From assembly GCF_009870125.1 (NCBI RefSeq), contig NC_046683.1, forward strand, positions 2,852,001 through 2,916,000: a DNA stretch of 64,000 bases. The letters are read 5' to 3'. Within the stretch, counting starts at the first letter, position 1. Each line of letters begins with the position of its first letter. The notes under the pieces are model-generated. The model was not told the origin of the DNA. It saw nothing but the letters and a program-made list of their open reading frames with translations, and ran no database searches. Positions 1 through 12,247 of this stretch are shown here, in pieces. Made by a program: the position numbers and the translations under genes. The DNA comes from Drosophila pseudoobscura. Lineage: Eukaryota; Arthropoda; Insecta; Diptera; Drosophilidae.

Positions 1-2466
1 ATCATTAAATATAATGCCGGTACTTTGTAGTAGTTCTAGCATTAGCATTGTACTTACTTGATGAGTCGCTTAAGCATCACTGATCATATTAGATCCACTA
101 GAAACTTTATAGCATTCTCCCTACCACTTTGTAGATCCAATTATGAACCGTTCAGGGTATTATTCGCGGACTATAACTCCTCCTCCTCCCACATTGTGTC
201 GAGCAGTTAACTACCTTCTTTTTTTATAGAATACTAGGTAATAACATATGTACCTATCCCTGCATCAATGTTACATCATAAGTCCACCATCAATGTATCT
301 TTCCTGGATCTACCAACCTCCTGGCATTTCTGTGTCGCTTTGGAGTCGTAACAAGTTACAAGCGTAACTAAAGCCAAAGGCCATGCAATCATCAATATAT
401 TTTATTAGGAACGAATTCCATTTCAATTTTCGACTGGGGACCGACTTGTGCACGTCGTTAGAGACTGTGCATTTTGTTGTTGGATTCTAGGGACCGACTA
501 CGCTGCCGTAGGCATTGGGCAGGCCCGCCATAACACAGCTTTCTGGTTCTTCATGCAACTTATCGGTATGGTATAGTCTTTGCTACTGCGCTTCCAATAA
601 CTCGATTTTTAATGTGAGAGTACGAGTATGTAAGAGGACAACTTCTAGCACAATTTGGCACGGCCAAAACTACTTTGTTAGTATTAAGATACTACTCGTA
701 AGAGCCCTTCAACTGAGGGATGTCGTATGTACAGAGATGGGATGAGGTATGAGGTGCTCTGAAACAGCACCACGTGTTATCGGTCACGCCGTTGGTTTTT
801 GGTTGGAATGAATCACAGGCCAGACCGCTATAACACATCCATCCATAAAACTGGAGGAAACCATGACCGAAGCAACAACAACACAATGAAACTAAAATGG
901 CCTGGCCGACAGACAGGCAATAATATATGGCCAGAGACTATACTTATTGCTTATACTATATAGACGGACCAACAGATGGAATGTCTGCTCATTGGAAATT
1001 ACTGAGAGTAGTTTCAATATTTCTTTAATATCTGAGTGAAGGTGCAGAACTTTGTTAGGGGAACTTGCTTTTTATCTACAAGATACATATTGAACCAAGA
1101 AACCGGATGAGATTTGTGGACTGTCACTGAAGGCTATGCCCCTAGGGGTAGTGTCCATCTCATCCCCTCTTTGTCTACGGCCCTGGTCTAAGGCCCCTAT
1201 ACCTATACGTCTGAAAGTTCCAGCAAGATCTAGTGCCGGCACTTGTTTGTTTACACTCTATCGAGGCGATCGGAGTCTTTCCCTCCATCTACCTCCCGCT
1301 CCACGGGAAAATGGAAAGCCGAACAAAAATATAGGAAAGTGCTATGTGAGATATTCCAGCTGGCCGTGTAATAAAGCGCAGCAGTTCAGCGACGGAGTGG
1401 GGTATGGGTTGTACGGGGGTGGTGATGCCCCCCCTCAGAAAGTATGCTCCTCTGCGGAGGAGGCACTTATGTACTTAGATCCGAGCGAGATGTGAAGTGA
1501 AGAAGTCGCCGAAACAGACACTTTCCCACTTGACATTGACGCGCCTAGCCGCGAGAGGAGGGACCCCACTTGAGTTGTGTGACCCGGCCTTAAAATCTAT
1601 CTCCTTCGAGGCAGCTCGTAAAAATCCATCCCACAGATACACGCACTCGCGCAAAGACATGGCAACACATGACGGCGTGAATCGAGGGAGTGACATCAGT
1701 GGCCCGGAGCTTTGGCTTTGGCCCGGAATATTTTTGCTCGTTTCATGTTTAAAATTCGTTAGACAGAAAAGCCGAAAGCCAATGGAATTGGCCAATTCCA
1801 AAGTTGTCTTTCAATTCATTTTCAATTGGCACACAATTCTCTACGCCAGACCGAATCGAGGGCAATTCGTTCGGTCTGAACGAAGCCTGGATACCCTCTG
1901 ACAATGGATGACTGACAATGGATCCCTCGAAAATGGATCTGTCTTTTGGTACCTCTCCTTCGAAACTGGTTCCTTCGATTATGAAGCTTAGGCTTTATTG
2001 AATCTTCATTTCTTTATTTGCCAATTTGTGAATCCTCAGAGGCAGTGTCCGAACCGTTGGCAGCAAATAACGGACCAAAGTATCAATTAAAATTGGACTC
2101 GCGTGTCGATTAGCGCCATTATCGGATCGGAGTATCCGGAATCACAGTGGGCGCTGTCTGTGCTTCCGGTGCAACGCCACCCCCCGCCGCTTACCTTGCC
2201 CCCAAGTGACGCCAACAGACCCGGACCCGTACCCGTACCCGTACACGTACCCGTACACGTACCCGTACTCGGACACGTTCGTTGGCCTCTCTATTTCTTT
2301 CGTAGCCTTTGTTTTATTTATTGCTTTCCTCTGGCCCATTTCCATTCCCATTCCCATTTATGTGGCCATTCAACTTTGAGCCATGCCCACAAATCGATAA
2401 TCAACGCAGCGGATATTGTACATTCCCTCCCTCAAGCTCAACCTCAACGCCATCCCCATCCCCATC
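1..2466. other. Intergenic left flank, no gene seen
   Basis: No open frame here shows family resemblance, sensible splice sites or fly-like codon choice over a useful length. The longest frames, near 1136-1901, are rich in rare codons and unrelated to anything I recognise. At 2223-2274 there is a degenerate CCCGTA/CACGTA hexamer repeat. The last 150 bases hold the 3' UTR of the channel gene to the right. Confidence 0.6.
2313..2322 (-). terminator. Poly(A) signals of the ppk-type gene
   Basis: Two overlapping AATAAA hexamers on the minus strand lie about 145 bases past the stop codon at 2467-2469. This is a normal distance for a fly 3' UTR. Confidence 0.5.
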
Positions 2467-4391
2467 CTAGTCCAGGTAGGGATAGACAGGCGGCTCCGGC
2501 CCGGGATCCGCTGGCCGGACGCGCAAAGTCTGCCAGAGGGTATGCTTCTGGCGCGCCTTCATCTGGCGCTGCTGGAGCTCGCTGTAGGCAGGTGGTAGCA
2601 GGCGGCGTCTGCGTAGTCTTCGTTGGAGCTGCTTGGCCGGAGCGCGAATGGGGGTCAGCCAGCGGAGCTGCTCGAGGCGCCGTCGGCGCCGTTGGTGGAG
2701 TGTTCGCGAGGCGCAGTACGGACGGACAGTAATGTAGTAGACGATCTCGATCACCGAGAAGATGCTGAAGCCCATAAAGAGGCCCAGGAGGCCGCCAGTG
2801 TTGGCTGAAAAGATGATATGATAGAGCCAGGAGGGTGGGAGGGGGGTGGGGGGGACTCATGAACTCACAGAGGAACTCCGTGAAGCCAAACATCTCGGAC
2901 TTGGTGGTGCTGCGAAAGGTGTTGGTCACGTAGTAGAAGTGCAGAATGGAGAGCTCGCTGGCATTGCTGTGCTTGCCCTTGAAGATGTAGTCGGGCAGGT
3001 CCTCGCCGGACTGGAACCGTGGATCGGACACAATCGAGGACGTGGACAGGGTGGCCTTGTAGGTGAGCTCGAAGCAGCCGGGCCAGCAGTTCTCGCAGGA
3101 GAGGTTCGTCAGCGAGGACTCGATCTCCGTCTGGACGCGATTCGTGCAGATGTTGTCGTTCGGCCCGCAGACCCGGGAGGCCGGGTCGATCCGCGGCAGG
3201 TAGTAGAGGACGCAGTTGCACTCGCGGAGCAGCAGCTTGGCCTCGCACTCCAGCTCGCAGTTCTTGCGCGAGTAGGTGCGGTAGTAGGCCAGATCGTTCT
3301 CGTCCGAGAAGAGGCAGCGCCTCACCGACTTCTTGATGGACCGAATCGAGGGCAGGGCGTCCTCGTACACGGGCTCGATGGGTATCCTCGCCTCCCTGCC
3401 CGCCGTCACTATGAGCCCGTAGTTGCTGACCTTCGGCAGCTCGGCGGGATTGTGGACGAGCACCTTGAAGCCCACGCTCATGGACTTGGTGCAGTAGTAC
3501 TCTGCCACCGAGGCATTCAGCACCACGGTGAGCCCCATGCGTATCCCGGTGCCGCCCGAGGTTCGGGGGTAGTAGAACTCGGGCAGCTTCTTGGCATAGC
3601 CCCGCTCCGCGGTCCAGTCGATGGCCTCGTAGCGGCCGTTCTGCTGGGGCGGCTCCAGCCGGACATCGTCGCTGTAGTTCCGTATCAGGTACGAGGGGTC
3701 CAGGGCATTGAAGTTGCAGCACAGGCCGTCGTCGGTGAGAATCGAGTTGAACAGCATGGTGCACTGTTCCTGGCGCGAGCCGAAGCTGCAGTAGAGCAGC
3801 ATCTCGTCGCACGGCTGGGCCACCTCCACCAGTATCGCCTTAAAGTACTTCCAGGTGCCAATGTAGGAGATGGTCAGGTCTCCGCCCTGGTCGCAGAGGC
3901 CCATCAGCAGGGAGAAGTTGCTACTGGAGCGCGAGATGCGCTGCACGCGGCTCAGCAGGGCCTGGTTCAGGTTGCAGATGGTGATGGCCGGAAAGGGCAT
4001 GTTGCTGGTCAGCTTCTGCTTGGCGCTCGTCGAGATAATGATGGGCGAGGCGCTCCACTTGACGTACACGTTCGATATAAAGAAGCCCGACAGGATCACC
4101 ACCAGAACGAAGGAGATCCCAAAGAAGACCCTGAAATTCAAACTGGAAGCTTCAAGCAAAAGCGAAGGACAAGGACAAGGACAAGGACTAGAGGACCCAC
4201 CGCTCTGGAATGGTAATGCTCTCCTCGGCGATGTACTTGAGCCCATGAAGAGTGCTGTTCTTCAGGTAGTAGACAATGCTCCGCTTGACGGCTGCGCCGC
4301 TGCACATGGTATCATCGTCCTCATCTTGGTCGTCATCATTGAAGTTGGAGGACAAGCTGAGGCGTCGCTTGCTGTCCGTCAACGCCTTCAT
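2467..4391 (-). CDS. Pickpocket-family DEG/ENaC sodium channel
   Basis: Three coding exons, 4391-4201, 4130-2869 and 2804-2467, join in phase to give 596 residues, typical for an insect pickpocket (ppk) channel. The N-terminal cytosolic part holds the gating motif HGLKYIAEE. TM1 follows directly (FFGISFVLVVILSGFF), then the family signature FPAITICN. The extracellular loop is long and cysteine-rich and includes CECEAKLLLRECNC-like spacing. TM2 begins SNTGGLLGLFMGFSIFS and contains the G-F-S selectivity-filter motif. The tail is arginine-rich and ends near PPVYPYLD. The family forms trimeric, amiloride-sensitive cation channels in the plasma membrane, used in chemosensation, mechanosensation or fluid clearance. 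I cannot say which numbered ppk this is. The first in-frame ATG was chosen; it follows a TATA box by about 35 bases. No frameshift is seen. Confidence 0.9.
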
Positions 4392-4426
4392 GGTGCACTA
4401 GCCCGGGACGGCCAGGTCCCCGTGCA

Positions 4427-4432
4427 TTTATA
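4427..4432 (-). promoter_or_regulatory. TATA box of the ppk-type gene
   Basis: TATAAA on the minus strand lies about 36 bases upstream of the ATG at 4391. It implies a very short 5' UTR of roughly 10 bases, so the start site could also lie further upstream in a longer transcript. Confidence 0.45.
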
Positions 4433-6875
4433 GCAGGTCAGGGGCGGCGCACTGCACTGCACTGGTACTTGCAATTTCAATTCCATTCCCATTCCGTAAT
4501 GCAGGTCCGGTCATCAGCGCTAATCATATTGGCTCTGGGCAAACAGAGACGACCATTTGGCAGCGATAACTGCCAAATTGAATGTATGGCGGGGCATGGG
4601 GCATGCCCCAATGCTACCAGAAAATGCCAATGTTTGTCAACCATCAAAGTCGGACGCGTTGATTCCCACACCCAAAGGTCGAAAATCAAAGCAATCCGAT
4701 TTGCTCTCTATAAACACAGTGGATGGCAAGAAAACACAATTACAATCCCAGAACCGCCAGTATAAACAAAACTCCCACCTGCATGCCTTTTCTGTGTTCC
4801 AAAAACTCCAATATTCGAACATGAAAGTGAAAAGATCCAAGGCCCGCGACTTGTAGACTGGCACCAGTTGAGAGATATCGCGGTATTTAATTATGTCAAC
4901 GAGTAGTAAGGGGCATCGTAAATTCTTTATCAGAATCAGGCGATATTTCTGTCCTTCTTCTATAGAGTTCTCAGTTCTGAGAGACTATAAAAGCAAGAGA
5001 GAGACAAGCCTGCCCCTGTTAGGCCTCATCATCGTTGGGCACCATCGCATTTTCGTGAAAAGGCTTGTTGAAACACAGTATGATGTGCTATAGACCGTCC
5101 AGATCTAGTTTCTCCTTTGAACGATAGCTCATAAAGATTCATTTCGTGGTTTTCATTGGCGTTGGAATGTGGAGACAAACTTCCGGTGGCATGTACACCC
5201 TTGTATGTCTGACTCAAACTCCATTTTGTTAACAGATTCAGCATTAATTTAATACGCTTTATTCCTGACGGCACTTTGGTGGCATAAGCCATCCTCTCCT
5301 TAGGCTTCACCACCCTGCCGAGGAATCAGCCTCTTCGTTTTATCAGAAAAGACACTTCAATACGCAAAAAACTGTACTTAAAGGTACTGGAACACCAGAA
5401 AAGCCGCATGTCAATCAGAAACGGATGCCAAAACGGAAGTAGTAAACAAAATTCGTTAGGTTTTTTGTTTGAATCGAGATTTATTTGCGTTTCAGAATTA
5501 CTAATAGAACATATGGTATTGAAGATGTGCCTCGAGCCAGGCCTCAGCATCAGAAATATCACGAATAAAGTGTACAAGTGGATAAGTCGAACATTTCAGA
5601 CCACTGTCCAATATCACGAGCCAGCATCAGTTCTACCATCGTCTTGTATCCGAATGGGCTGCCAGGGCTCCGGTTGTGGAAGGGCTGCTGTTTCTGTATC
5701 CAAGAAAACAAAAAAAAATGGCAGGATAACCCAAGGCAACTAGAGGAGAGATTTCCAGTCTACTTACGTCGACATTTTGGATTACACCGATCTGTCAAAC
5801 TCACTCTCCCAAGCCACCAGTACCAGTATGCCGATGATAAATGTGGCAGTGTTGCTTGGATTACAAAAAAGTAACCCAGAAAAATTACTGACAAGTGATG
5901 TGATGTGATGTGAACGTGTCGACTCTCTGTTTGATAATGAAATAAAATGGGAAATATTATATATCCTATATATGCAAAAACAAAACTATTATATAGCCTA
6001 CTGTAGATCAAAAAATGTATTGAAAATTGTTAGAGATTCCCATTCCTTTACTCGATAAACTAAAAAGTTCCGTGTGATCTGAATTCCAGCACATCGCGGT
6101 CCTGTCTGGGCAATGAGCTTGCTTTTATTTCTGCTATTTATGCGACGGTTATGGAACATCCACTATAAATATCGTTGTCTCATGTAAATACATACATTTG
6201 TCAAGCTTCAATAGATAGATAGATAGATTCAATATGTACGGTGGTTCCATGGAAATTCCCACTTAAATATACTATCAGTATCAGTAGTGTCGCGGCACGT
6301 AAGCCGCCACTCACATCATTTCAACTGGTCTTTATTGCTTTTGACAGAATATTGTATTGGGGAACGACTGATTCGAGTGTGGTCTCTGGTCGTAGATTCC
6401 TGTTATGTCTTGAAGACACTCCAATCAGCTTGAAGTTCCAATATGACCGACCATCTTCATAAAAGATCGACGAAGCCAGCATATTTGGCTAAAAAACAAA
6501 AAAACCCCACCTTGCATTGCACCCAGCACAGGTTGGGAAGGAAAAGAAACGGTCTTGAAATGATTATTACTCATTAATTTAAAATTCAAATTTTCAAATG
6601 GCATGGGCCAGCGTTTAATGAACTTCTCTCGTGAGGCAGTCGGGAACTTCGTAAATAACTTTCGGCCTTCCGTGACTGCATCCATTTGCGGCCATCTTCT
6701 CGTATTAGATTCAAATCTGTATGTACTCTCTTTTTCACTAAAATAACTATACGTTGTGTGTATGTACATGTATAAAATCGGTACAAATCGTTGGACAGAT
6801 AAAAGAAGTGCTACAAACTCTGGCATTTATCTTAAAAAATATCAAATGCGTCGAAACTATAGCCAAAAGAGCTAG
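4433..6875. other. Intergenic, no confident gene
   Basis: AT-rich sequence with no recognised protein. It contains a weak minus-strand small-gene candidate at 5480-5784, described separately, and a GATA tetranucleotide run near 6211-6229. The 3' UTR of the zinc-finger gene occupies the right end. Confidence 0.5.
5480..5784 (-). other. Possible small spliced minus-strand transcription unit
   Basis: Read on the minus strand, an ATG near 5775 is followed after eight bases by a perfect donor (GTAAGTAG). A pyrimidine-rich acceptor ending in TACAG lies near 5702, and an AATAAA is at 5480-5485. Joining the two exons gives only a peptide of about 22 residues. Other frames of the second exon stay open longer but have no in-phase ATG. 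The signals are arranged like a gene, but the reading frame is unresolved and I recognise no product. It may be a non-coding RNA or chance. Confidence 0.2.
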
Positions 6876-8280
6876 CTAATTCGGATTAAATTGGAAAAAG
6901 TCAACTTTGAGATCTAGAATGTCTGCCGCATTGGGCGTCTCCTTCATGCTTAGCGCCTCCACGGCGTTGTCGCTTGCATGATCATACCCATGGCCTAAGG
7001 TGGGCGGTGCCCCCGCCACTGGGGGCTGCATCAGGTCGCTCACGTTTCTCAGCAGGCTCTCCTCGGACGGTGGCAAGAGTTTTCCGCCCGCTGACAGATT
7101 CAAGCGCTGGGCCGCCTCATCGGTGAGCGTATCGTCCAGTGACATGCTAAGCCCGGTGTAGTCGACCAGATTACGCCCTCCGCCAACAGCTGGCCCTGCG
7201 TGCAACAGTTGCTCTGGCTCCGGTGTGGGTGCCTGTGCCGACTCCATCGCCGACATGTCCAAGGCATACTGGCCCTCGGGTATTCCCAGGACGCGGGCAA
7301 TACGCGCATTTACAAAATGCAGGCCGGAAGTATTGCGTATGAGTCGTGTGCTCCGCAGCTGCAGCTGAACCACAAAGTCATTCAACTCGTGCAAGAAGAG
7401 ATCGGCTCGCTGCTCCTCGCTAAGGTGAGAGTGACGCTGAAGCTGGGTGGTTAGAAGTCCGAACAATGACGGTTGAAGGGGCTGGGACGTAGCTTGAGTT
7501 GGCTGAATCTGCTGCGGGGGCTGCGAGGGCTCTGATGGGCGTGGCATGTGCTCGGGAAACTTGACAAAATGACGCTGCATGCGGCGGCCAAGGAAGATTT
7601 TGTTGCAGCCCGGGCAAACTGCGTTCTTGGGAACAGATCGTTGCGATACGCCAACCTCAACGGGCGAGGTCTTTGGCGCTGGCATCGGAGCGTGATAGTC
7701 CTTGTCTCGTAGTTCAGCCACCAGCGCCTCCAGAAGCTGGGCGGATGTCGGCTCCGAGGCTATGCCAGTTGGAACTGGCGCTGCTTGCGGCATCGAAGGA
7801 CGCACCAGGCGACCGGAGCGAGTACGATGTGTGCCCTCAGCCGGCACTGCCGCCTGTGGCAGAGGTGACGGCTTTCCGAGAGGCACAGCAGCGGCTGAGG
7901 TAGTTTGTGTAGATATGCGTTTCGGGGGGCGACCAACTTTGAGAGGAGTGTGTTTAATCTCCGCTGGGCGCATTCCCATGCCGATGGGATCGAGGCAGCG
8001 GTAGATGGTCATCTGATGGGTCACGGAATCTGTGCGTATCACTTCGTTCCGCTTGCTGGCAATAGACGCAAATTAATTGTCAAAAGTTGTCTACATAAAA
8101 GACATTTACTACTTACCGATCAATAACTATGTGGTCGTCTTTGGACAGCTTGTACAGATTGTAGGCCAGCTTTGCTAGTGAATCACAGTCCTGGTTGGCC
8201 ACGTTAACTAGCTCGGTGGCTTGAGGGCTAAACTCAAAGCGTTCGTGCGACGAGCTTTGCTCATGCTGCTCGTTCTCCAT
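6876..8280 (-). CDS. Nuclear C2H2 zinc-finger / AT-hook protein (ZNF839-like)
   Basis: Two exons, 8280-8117 and 8055-6876, give 447 residues. The N-terminal part is acidic and glutamine-rich. Around residues 95-101 lies an AT-hook-like KVGRPPKR, followed by a basic RTRSGR motif. A single finger at residues 202-224 has spacing C-x2-C-x11-H-x6-H (CPGCNKIF...RRMQRHF). After it comes a conserved-looking helical segment (HELNDFVVQLQLRSTRLIRN, then ARIARVLGIPEG) that resembles the region seen in ZNF839-type proteins. The tail is acidic and may be an activation region. A role in DNA or chromatin binding is inferred from these motifs only. The ATG at 8280 has a good context (A at -3, G at +4). The frame stays open upstream to about 8347 without another ATG, so an upstream coding exon is possible. 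It is divergent with Dsor1. Confidence 0.75.
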
Positions 8281-8992
8281 CTTTTGATCTAGCTGCACCG
8301 CCAGTGCGCTGTCCAGCGGTTCCTCCAGCAAATCATTTGCACTCTTCTATCATGTTTTTTGGCATGCAACGGAACCCAAGATAAACAGTTAATTTTGGGT
8401 TGGTTTGCTTTGGTTTTGGCTATACCACACACCCATCAGCTGTCGGACATGAGAGAATAGGAATAGCTGTGTATTGAGTGTATCGATACGCGGAAGCAAC
8501 ACGTACATATATCGTTAAAGGGCTTTAACTGACAAACAAAACATCCTTGCGGCTAAGTAGTTTTGTGTCCATCATTTTAATTCGAAGAAAAACACATTAT
8601 TCAAATACTTGAGTTATTTGTTGATTAGAATGGTGAATTTTGTACTGCCGATAGTTTCCCGCACACTATCGATATCAGTATCGCCACCACTCCTTGGGCA
8701 CCGACCTCACTCACTTGCGCAGCTTCAAAGCAAAAAAAAAAGACCGTATAGCCGTGTCGGCGAATTTCCAGGCAGGAGCCCAAAGAAAACTATACTTTTT
8801 TGCCCTTTGCAAAGCGGCTGGAGCACACACACCGCACTTATTTTGATTATACAATTTTGCCGGATCGACGTTCGCAGCTGGCCCTCGTCACCGCTCCGCC
8901 CCGCCGCGCCATCCGCAAAACGCCGACCCGTCGCTGCTGCCAGCGCACTCGTATTGTTGTTATTGTGCGTGTGTTTTTGCATTTTGGCCGAA
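8281..8992. promoter_or_regulatory. Divergent promoter region, zinc-finger gene / Dsor1
   Basis: About 710 bases separate the two start codons of head-to-head genes. Two perfect palindromic DREs (TATCGATA) sit at 8481-8488 and 8667-8674. DREF and its cofactors bind this element at housekeeping promoters. No TATA box is evident. A shared, ubiquitously active promoter is the simplest reading. Confidence 0.65.
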
Positions 8993-11180
8993 ATGTCGAA
9001 GAACAAGCTGAACCTGGTGCTGCCGCCGGTGAATACGGAGGCAACTGTTGCAGCCGCACAAGTGGCTCCAACGCCGCCATTTAAAACACCATCGGGCACA
9101 GAGTAAATATGGCATTTCTTCCTAATTAATTATAATTCCCAGCATTTCTCGCAAAACTCGCAGTTTTCATTTGTCAACAGAGGCTAGCGAATGCTCGACT
9201 GCTTCACACTGTGTACACCCAGCACTCAGTACGGGGATATTAGGTAATCTCGCCGATAATATGGTGTGGTCTCAAGAGGTATACCATGGAAAAGTGTGTC
9301 GCTTTAAGCAACAAATTTGGCAGCGCAGTTGCATTAGAAGGCGGGTGCTGTCATTGATCGATACGAGGCAACCTAATCTACCCGGAGCGAGTGCTGGGCA
9401 TGAACAGTTGGCCGGGTCTGTTTTGAAATGGTGTATGGGTGGGTGTGCTGCTGCTGTTGTAGGAGATGTCGTAGTCGTTGTCAGTTTGCACACACACACA
9501 CACATACGCCCAAGCCCAAGCCACCCACAACAATGTGGAGCAGTGTGGAGTAAAAAAGAGACAAGGATACATGGTGATGGCACAGGGTAAACGTATACAA
9601 GGTGGGGCCATACATACTCTCCTCTACGGGTAGCATATGTCATGTTCTCTCGCTCTCTGTCATGCAGCGACGGACGTACATGTTCATATACATAAAAGTG
9701 CAACTGAATGCGATTATGCTACTCAAGAAGAGGGTCCTCTGCCACTTAGATAATGTACCTTGTATGAGTATACCCTGGCCTTGCATTCACCTCTTTCCCT
9801 CCATCGCCTCGCCTCGCCTCGTATCCCATCCAATCCAGTCCAACTCCTCGCTCCTAGTTCTATTTTTCGTTTTTGTTCCGCAAAAATTCATTAAAAAGTT
9901 AAATTAAAGAACACATAGCCTGCTGGGAAAGCCAAAAACGAGCATTGATGCGTTAACTGAGACTCTAGAAGGACTGGACATGGACGACACGGAGCGCAAG
10001 CGGATAAAAGTGTTCCTTAGCCAGAAGGAGAAGATTGGCGAACTTTCGGACGAGGACCTGGAGAAGCTGGGCGAACTGGGCTCCGGGAACGGCGGCGTAG
10101 TCATGAAAGTCCGACACACGCACACAAACCTGATAATGGCGAGGAAGCTGATTCATCTGGAGGTGAAGCCGGCCATCAAGAAGCAAATCCTACGCGAACT
10201 AAAGGTCCTACACGAGTGCAACTTCCCACACATTGTCGGCTTCTATGGCGCCTTCTACAGCGACGGTGAGATTAGCATATGCATGGAGTACATGGACGGT
10301 GGCTCACTCGATCTCATACTGAAGCGGGCCGGTAGAATACCCGAGTCGATCCTGGGACGTATCACGCTCGCCGTTCTGAAAGGCCTTAGTTATCTGCGGG
10401 ACAAGCACGCCATCATCCACCGGGATGTGAAGCCGAGCAACATCCTGGTCAATAGCAGCGGAGAGATAAAGATCTGTGATTTCGGAGTGTCTGGCCAGCT
10501 GATTGACTCAATGGCCAACTCGTTTGTGGGCACGCGCAGCTACATGTCAGTGAGTGTCACTCCCTTGCCGATCGATCCTTGCCAAAATGTGCACTAAATA
10601 ATCCGCTTCCCTCTAATCTACTTTACTCTGCGCTTCTGTTGCAGCCGGAACGTCTGCAGGGCACTCACTACTCAGTACAGTCGGACATTTGGTCGCTGGG
10701 ACTGTCGCTGGTCGAGATGGCCATCGGCATGTATCCGATACCGCCGCCAAACACCGCCACTTTAGCGTCTATGTTTGCCGACAAAGTCGAGGATAGCAAT
10801 CAGCCCGTAGATGAGCCGAGGGCGATGGCCATCTTCGAGCTGCTCGACTATATAGTAAATGAACCGCCACCCAAGCTGGAGCATGAGACATTCTCAAGCG
10901 AGTTCAAGGACTTTGTCGACATCTGCCTCAAGAAGCAGCCCGACGAGCGGGCCGATCTCAAGACTCTGCTGGTATGTATATTCCGGACCAGTTCCGCTGC
11001 GCAAATCATTTCGATCGTTGTTCTGTTCTCTGAAGTCCGAATTCTTTTCTTTTTGTTGCTGTAAAGAGTCATCCGTGGATACGCAAGGCGGAGGTGGAGG
11101 AGGTGGATATATCAGGATGGGTGTGTAAGACAATGGACCTGCCGCCGTCGACACCAAAACGCAATACTTCGCCCAACTAA
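8993..11180 (+). CDS. Dsor1: Dsor1, MAPK kinase (MEK1/2 orthologue)
   Basis: Four coding exons, 8993-9102, 9919-10549, 10645-10971 and 11067-11180, give 393 residues, the usual MEK length. The N-terminus carries a MAPK docking site with basic residues followed by L-x-L ([10 protein letters not shown]). The kinase domain starts near residue 86. The glycine loop is GSGNGG at 91-96, the catalytic lysine is in MARK near 113, HRDVKPSN starts at 204, and DFG is at 224-226. The activation loop is DSMANS, with the two serines phosphorylated by Raf at 234 and 238. The proline-rich MEK insert after GMYP is present, and the C-terminus has [13 protein letters not shown] and ends in SPN. The product phosphorylates the ERK orthologue rolled in Ras/Raf signalling downstream of receptor tyrosine kinases such as Torso, Sevenless and EGFR. 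It acts in the cytosol. All key residues are intact. Confidence 0.97.
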
Positions 11181-11290
11181 ATGTTGCATTCCGATCTGCG
11201 TTTTGCGTTTTGCGCTCTCCCCATTCACCACACCACCACTCACCATTGGCCCTCTCACCCGCCGTGCCGCACTCACTAACGAACACGCAC

Positions 11291-11296
11291 AATAAA
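11291..11296 (+). terminator. Poly(A) signal of Dsor1
   Basis: AATAAA lies 111 bases after the Dsor1 stop codon. Confidence 0.5.
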
Positions 11297-11359
11297 CACA
11301 CATACACGTTATCTATTTGTATGTAGCTAAGTACTATACTGTTGTATCATATACACATA

Positions 11360-11361
<2 letters not shown>

Positions 11362-11392
<31 letters not shown>
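11362..11392. repeat. (TA)n microsatellite
   Basis: About 15 uninterrupted AT dinucleotides directly downstream of Dsor1. Confidence 0.9.
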
Positions 11393-11394
<2 letters not shown>

Positions 11395-11699
11395 TCCATC
11401 GATATACATCGCATGCATATGTATGTTATATATGTATTTCCAATTCTTTCGAATCCTTCCGATGTCTCTGTGTGTTTCTATTTGCTCTTTTACAAAGAAA
11501 CTTCATGTTTCATTACTCCGCAACGAAAGGAGAAAACCAACAATCAACAAAAGCAAACAAAAATAATTATAAAATCGAAAATAAAAAATCAAAGTTAAAT
11601 CAGAGAAAACTGTTTCAAAAACTCTTCAAAAACGATTGTTTGCTTGGGCAGCTTTTGGTTTACTTTTCATTCGTGAGTATCTTACCTCAAAAATCCCCG

Positions 11700-12040
11700 C
11701 GAAACCCCTGGTGAAGACTCAAGTGGAACGTCCCTACGGCATGAATGGGTCTTAAGCCGTGTTTCGTAGCCAATCCTTAACGAATTACGCCCAAGTTCGA
11801 GAGCTGTCCATTTATTTCAAACTGCTGTCGAAGGCCTTTAGCAATGCTGACCCGCTGAAAGAAGGAGCTGTTCCTGTTCGAGCACTACTGGAATGTGTAT
11901 TCCTGTATCGAATACACAGCACATCCTATGCTCTCGTGGACTTCTTGCCTGAGCAGGGGATAACCATTCAATTCCTCATCAAATTTTCCGATTTGGCCGA
12001 TGCCCGATCAAAATTCTTAGTAAAACTACCAGTGAGAATA
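11700..12040 (+). other. Orphan coding-like segment
   Basis: An open frame from about 11759 to 12052 reads like a folded, mixed hydrophobic/charged protein (for example ELSIYFKLLSKAF and QGITIQFLIKFSD). It has no low-complexity runs and runs into a possible donor (CCA|GTGAGA) near 12030. Just upstream, in another frame, are coding-like residues ending at a stop. I recognise no family. It could be an exon of an unrecognised gene, a decayed gene copy, or chance. Confidence 0.25.
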
Positions 12041-12247
12041 GTGGCGTACTGATGGTTCGTGTTAGATCATTGCTTTAATCTTTAAAAATGAATTGCACTG
12101 CCAAATTTTGTTGGCTGGCAGCGCTTTTAAATTCCAACCGATTTTTCTCAACAACGACGGTTACCGATATCAAAGGTATCGCATTGTCCATCTCTAGTCG
12201 GGAAAAATAAATAAAGTAGCAGAAACAGCTGTGTTGCTCGGGTTGTA

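Noticed and set aside
1136-1901. Overlapping plus-strand frames in the left flank
   Set aside because: No splice context, no codon bias and no recognisable domain.
2846-4216. Long plus-strand open frame (456 codons) opposite the channel gene
   Set aside because: It is the mirror of the ppk coding strand, made open by GC-rich third positions; composition is Val/Gly/Leu-rich with no family resemblance.
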